DNA from: Actinomycetales bacterium
GTDB lineage: Bacteria > Actinomycetota > Actinomycetes > Actinomycetales > JAHECE01
NCBI GenBank assembly: GCA_024641895.1
Contig: JAHECE010000155.1
Coordinates: 1-6,360, forward strand
DNA length: 6,360 bases
Direction: 5' to 3'
The translations under genes and the position numbers were made by a program. Below, one piece after another: positions 5,307 through 6,360 of this stretch. Within the stretch, counting starts at the first letter, position 1; each line of letters begins with the position of its first letter. The notes below the pieces were generated by a model. The model was not told the origin of the DNA, made no database searches, and was given only the letters and a program-made list of their open reading frames with translations.

Positions 5307-5789
5307 GTGACCGAGAGCACCGAGACCTGGCTCACCCAGGAGGCCTACGACCGCCTGCAGGCGGAGTACGACCAGCTGGTCAACGTGGGGCGCGGGGAGA
5401 TCGCCAAGGAGATCGACGAGCGTCGCCAGGAGGGTGACCTCAAGGAGAACGGCGGCTACCACGCCGCGCGCGACGAGCAGGCCAAGATGGAGGCCCGGAT
5501 CCAGGAGCTGCGACGCAAGCTGGAGACCGCGACCGTGGGCGAGCTCGCCTTCACGGGCACCATCTCCTCGGGCACGGTCGTGACCGCCGAGGTGATGGGT
5601 CGCGAGATGCGCTTCCTCGTGGGCTCCCGCGAGATCGCCGAGGGCACGGACCTCGACGTCTTCAGCGCGCAGTCGCCGCTGGGCGCCGCGCTCATGGGCC
5701 TCAAGGCCGGCGACGAGACCTCGTACGAGGCTCCCAACGGCAAGCAGATCACCGTGGTCGTCACCGCGGCGGAGCCCTTCACCGGCTGA
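5307..5789 (+). CDS. greA: Transcription elongation factor GreA
   Basis: GreA enters the RNA polymerase secondary channel and stimulates cleavage of the 3' end of backtracked RNA, rescuing stalled complexes. The 160-residue length is typical. The N-terminal coiled coil (about 10-75) carries the tip motif EGDLKENGGYHAARDEQ, with acidic residues Asp44 and Glu47 in the position that coordinates catalytic magnesium. The C-terminal FKBP-like domain ends with SPLGAALMGLKAGDETSYEAPNGKQITVVV (split here only by the reader's eye; key parts are the LGAAL-GLK-GD stretch). The GTG at 5307 is chosen because AGGGAGG lies 4 bases upstream and the protein then begins MTESTETWLTQEAYDRL, as family members do; an in-frame ATG at 5235 would overlap the promoter. 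It converges on the deacetylase with a 12-bp gap. No missing residues. Confidence 0.97.
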   Translation: MTESTETWLTQEAYDRLQAEYDQLVNVGRGEIAKEIDERRQEGDLKENGGYHAARDEQAKMEARIQELRRKLETATVGELAFTGTISSGTVVTAEVMGREMRFLVGSREIAEGTDLDVFSAQSPLGAALMGLKAGDETSYEAPNGKQITVVVTAAEPFTG

Positions 5790-5801
5790 CGCCGCCCGCG
5801 G

Positions 5802-6360
5802 CTACTTGCCGTTGAAGTACTTCTTGCCCGGCTCCAGGTCGTCGAGCAGATCGGGCACTGTGACCAGGGTGTAGCCGTCGGCGATGAGCGAGTCGATGAT
5901 CGCGGCGTAGGCCGCGCGGGTGGTCGCGTGGATGTCATGCGACAGGACGATGGCGTTGCGGTGCGCGTGGCTCAACACCCGTTCGCGCACGGTGTCCGAG
6001 TTCTTGTCCTTCCAATCCTCGGGATCCACATCCCAGAGGATCTGCGGCATCCCCAGCTCCGCCGCGACGTCCGCCACCGTCCCGTTCGTGGCGCCGTACG
6101 GCGGCCTGAGCAGCGTGGGCCGGACCCCTGTCGCGGCCTCGATGGCGTCAGAGGTGCGCTCGATCTCCTTGCGGATCTCGGCCGCCGAGAGGCGGGTCAG
6201 CTGCGCGTGGTCCCACGTGTGGTTGCCGAGCGCGTGGCCATCATCCGCGATGCGCTTCACCACCGCCGCGTTGGCCGTCGCGTTCTTGCCGACCATGAAG
6301 AACGTGGCCTTGACGCCTCGATCCTCGAGCACGTCGAGAAGGTCGTTGGTGGCCGCGACG
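5802..6360 (-). CDS. Polysaccharide deacetylase (NodB/CE4 domain), N-terminus outside window
   Basis: The visible 185 residues are the C-terminal part of a carbohydrate esterase family 4 domain, which removes N-acetyl groups from peptidoglycan, chitin oligomers or similar glycans. In order: ATFFMVG; the metal-binding pair GNHTWDH (His47 and His51 counted from the first visible codon); RPPYGA (about 85-90); DVDPEDW (about 110-116); and LSHDIH with the C-terminal catalytic-site His at about 141. The reading frame stays open to the window edge, and a GTG at 6332 is internal (LLDVLEDRGVKATFF is continuous). The first motif, with the catalytic Asp, and any signal peptide or anchor lie upstream, so secretion cannot be judged here. 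All visible motifs are intact, so the enzyme is probably active. Context suggests an envelope role, but the substrate is unknown. It meets greA tail to tail. Confidence 0.93.
   Translation of the reverse strand, partial: VAATNDLLDVLEDRGVKATFFMVGKNATANAAVVKRIADDGHALGNHTWDHAQLTRLSAAEIRKEIERTSDAIEAATGVRPTLLRPPYGATNGTVADVAAELGMPQILWDVDPEDWKDKNSDTVRERVLSHAHRNAIVLSHDIHATTRAAYAAIIDSLIADGYTLVTVPDLLDDLEPGKKYFNGK

Noticed and set aside
5790..5801. Small GCCGC/GCGGC inverted repeat in the greA-deacetylase gap as terminator
   Set aside because: A 5-bp stem with a 2-base spacer cannot form a real hairpin, and there is no U-tract.

Overview
The window is a chromosomal housekeeping segment of a high-G+C actinobacterium. 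The G/C-rich third codon positions, GTG/TTG starts, apparently leaderless genes and actinobacterial families (PIN-PhoH, DUF4307, TrhA next to a short-chain-type isoprenyl transferase) all point that way. A member of Micrococcales is my best guess, from sequence feel only. I see no phage, transposon, CRISPR array, tRNA or rRNA gene.

Layout: (1) 1-1248 (+): glutamyl-tRNA reductase (hemA), missing its N-terminus at the window edge. It ends at a strong hairpin terminator and meets phoH tail to tail. (2) 1336-2703 (-): PhoH2-type protein with a PIN ribonuclease domain and an ATPase domain. (3) 2704-3098: about 395 bp without a convincing gene. It holds two tandem hairpins in the probable phoH leader, an 11-bp direct repeat and a 21-bp perfect repeat. 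(4) 3099-3869 (-): cis-isoprenyl diphosphate synthase. (5) 3870-3939: divergent promoter region with a near-perfect 20-bp palindrome just before the next gene. (6) 3940-4596 (+): TrhA/hemolysin III membrane protein. (7) 4531-4800 (-): small single-pass membrane protein whose 3' end overlaps trhA antisense by 66 bp. (8) 4835-5224 (+): DUF4307 membrane protein, divergent from the small gene across 34 bp. (9) 5307-5789 (+): greA, with its own promoter. (10) 5802-6360 (-): 3' part of a polysaccharide deacetylase gene.

The block uppS / trhA / small protein / DUF4307 / greA matches, as I recall it, the order and orientation of M. tuberculosis Rv1086-Rv1080c, but lacks mca (mycothiol S-conjugate amidase) and the thioredoxin-like gene Rv1084. 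The genes serve tetrapyrrole synthesis, RNA metabolism, polyprenyl lipid synthesis, membrane homeostasis, transcript elongation and envelope glycan modification. They form short, mostly single-gene units rather than one operon.

I found no clear undescribed multi-gene system. The signals most worth a second look are non-coding: the paired phoH leader hairpins with similar loops (GACGG and GACAG), the palindrome over the trhA start, and a GGACGATG motif that recurs just 3' of several genes.
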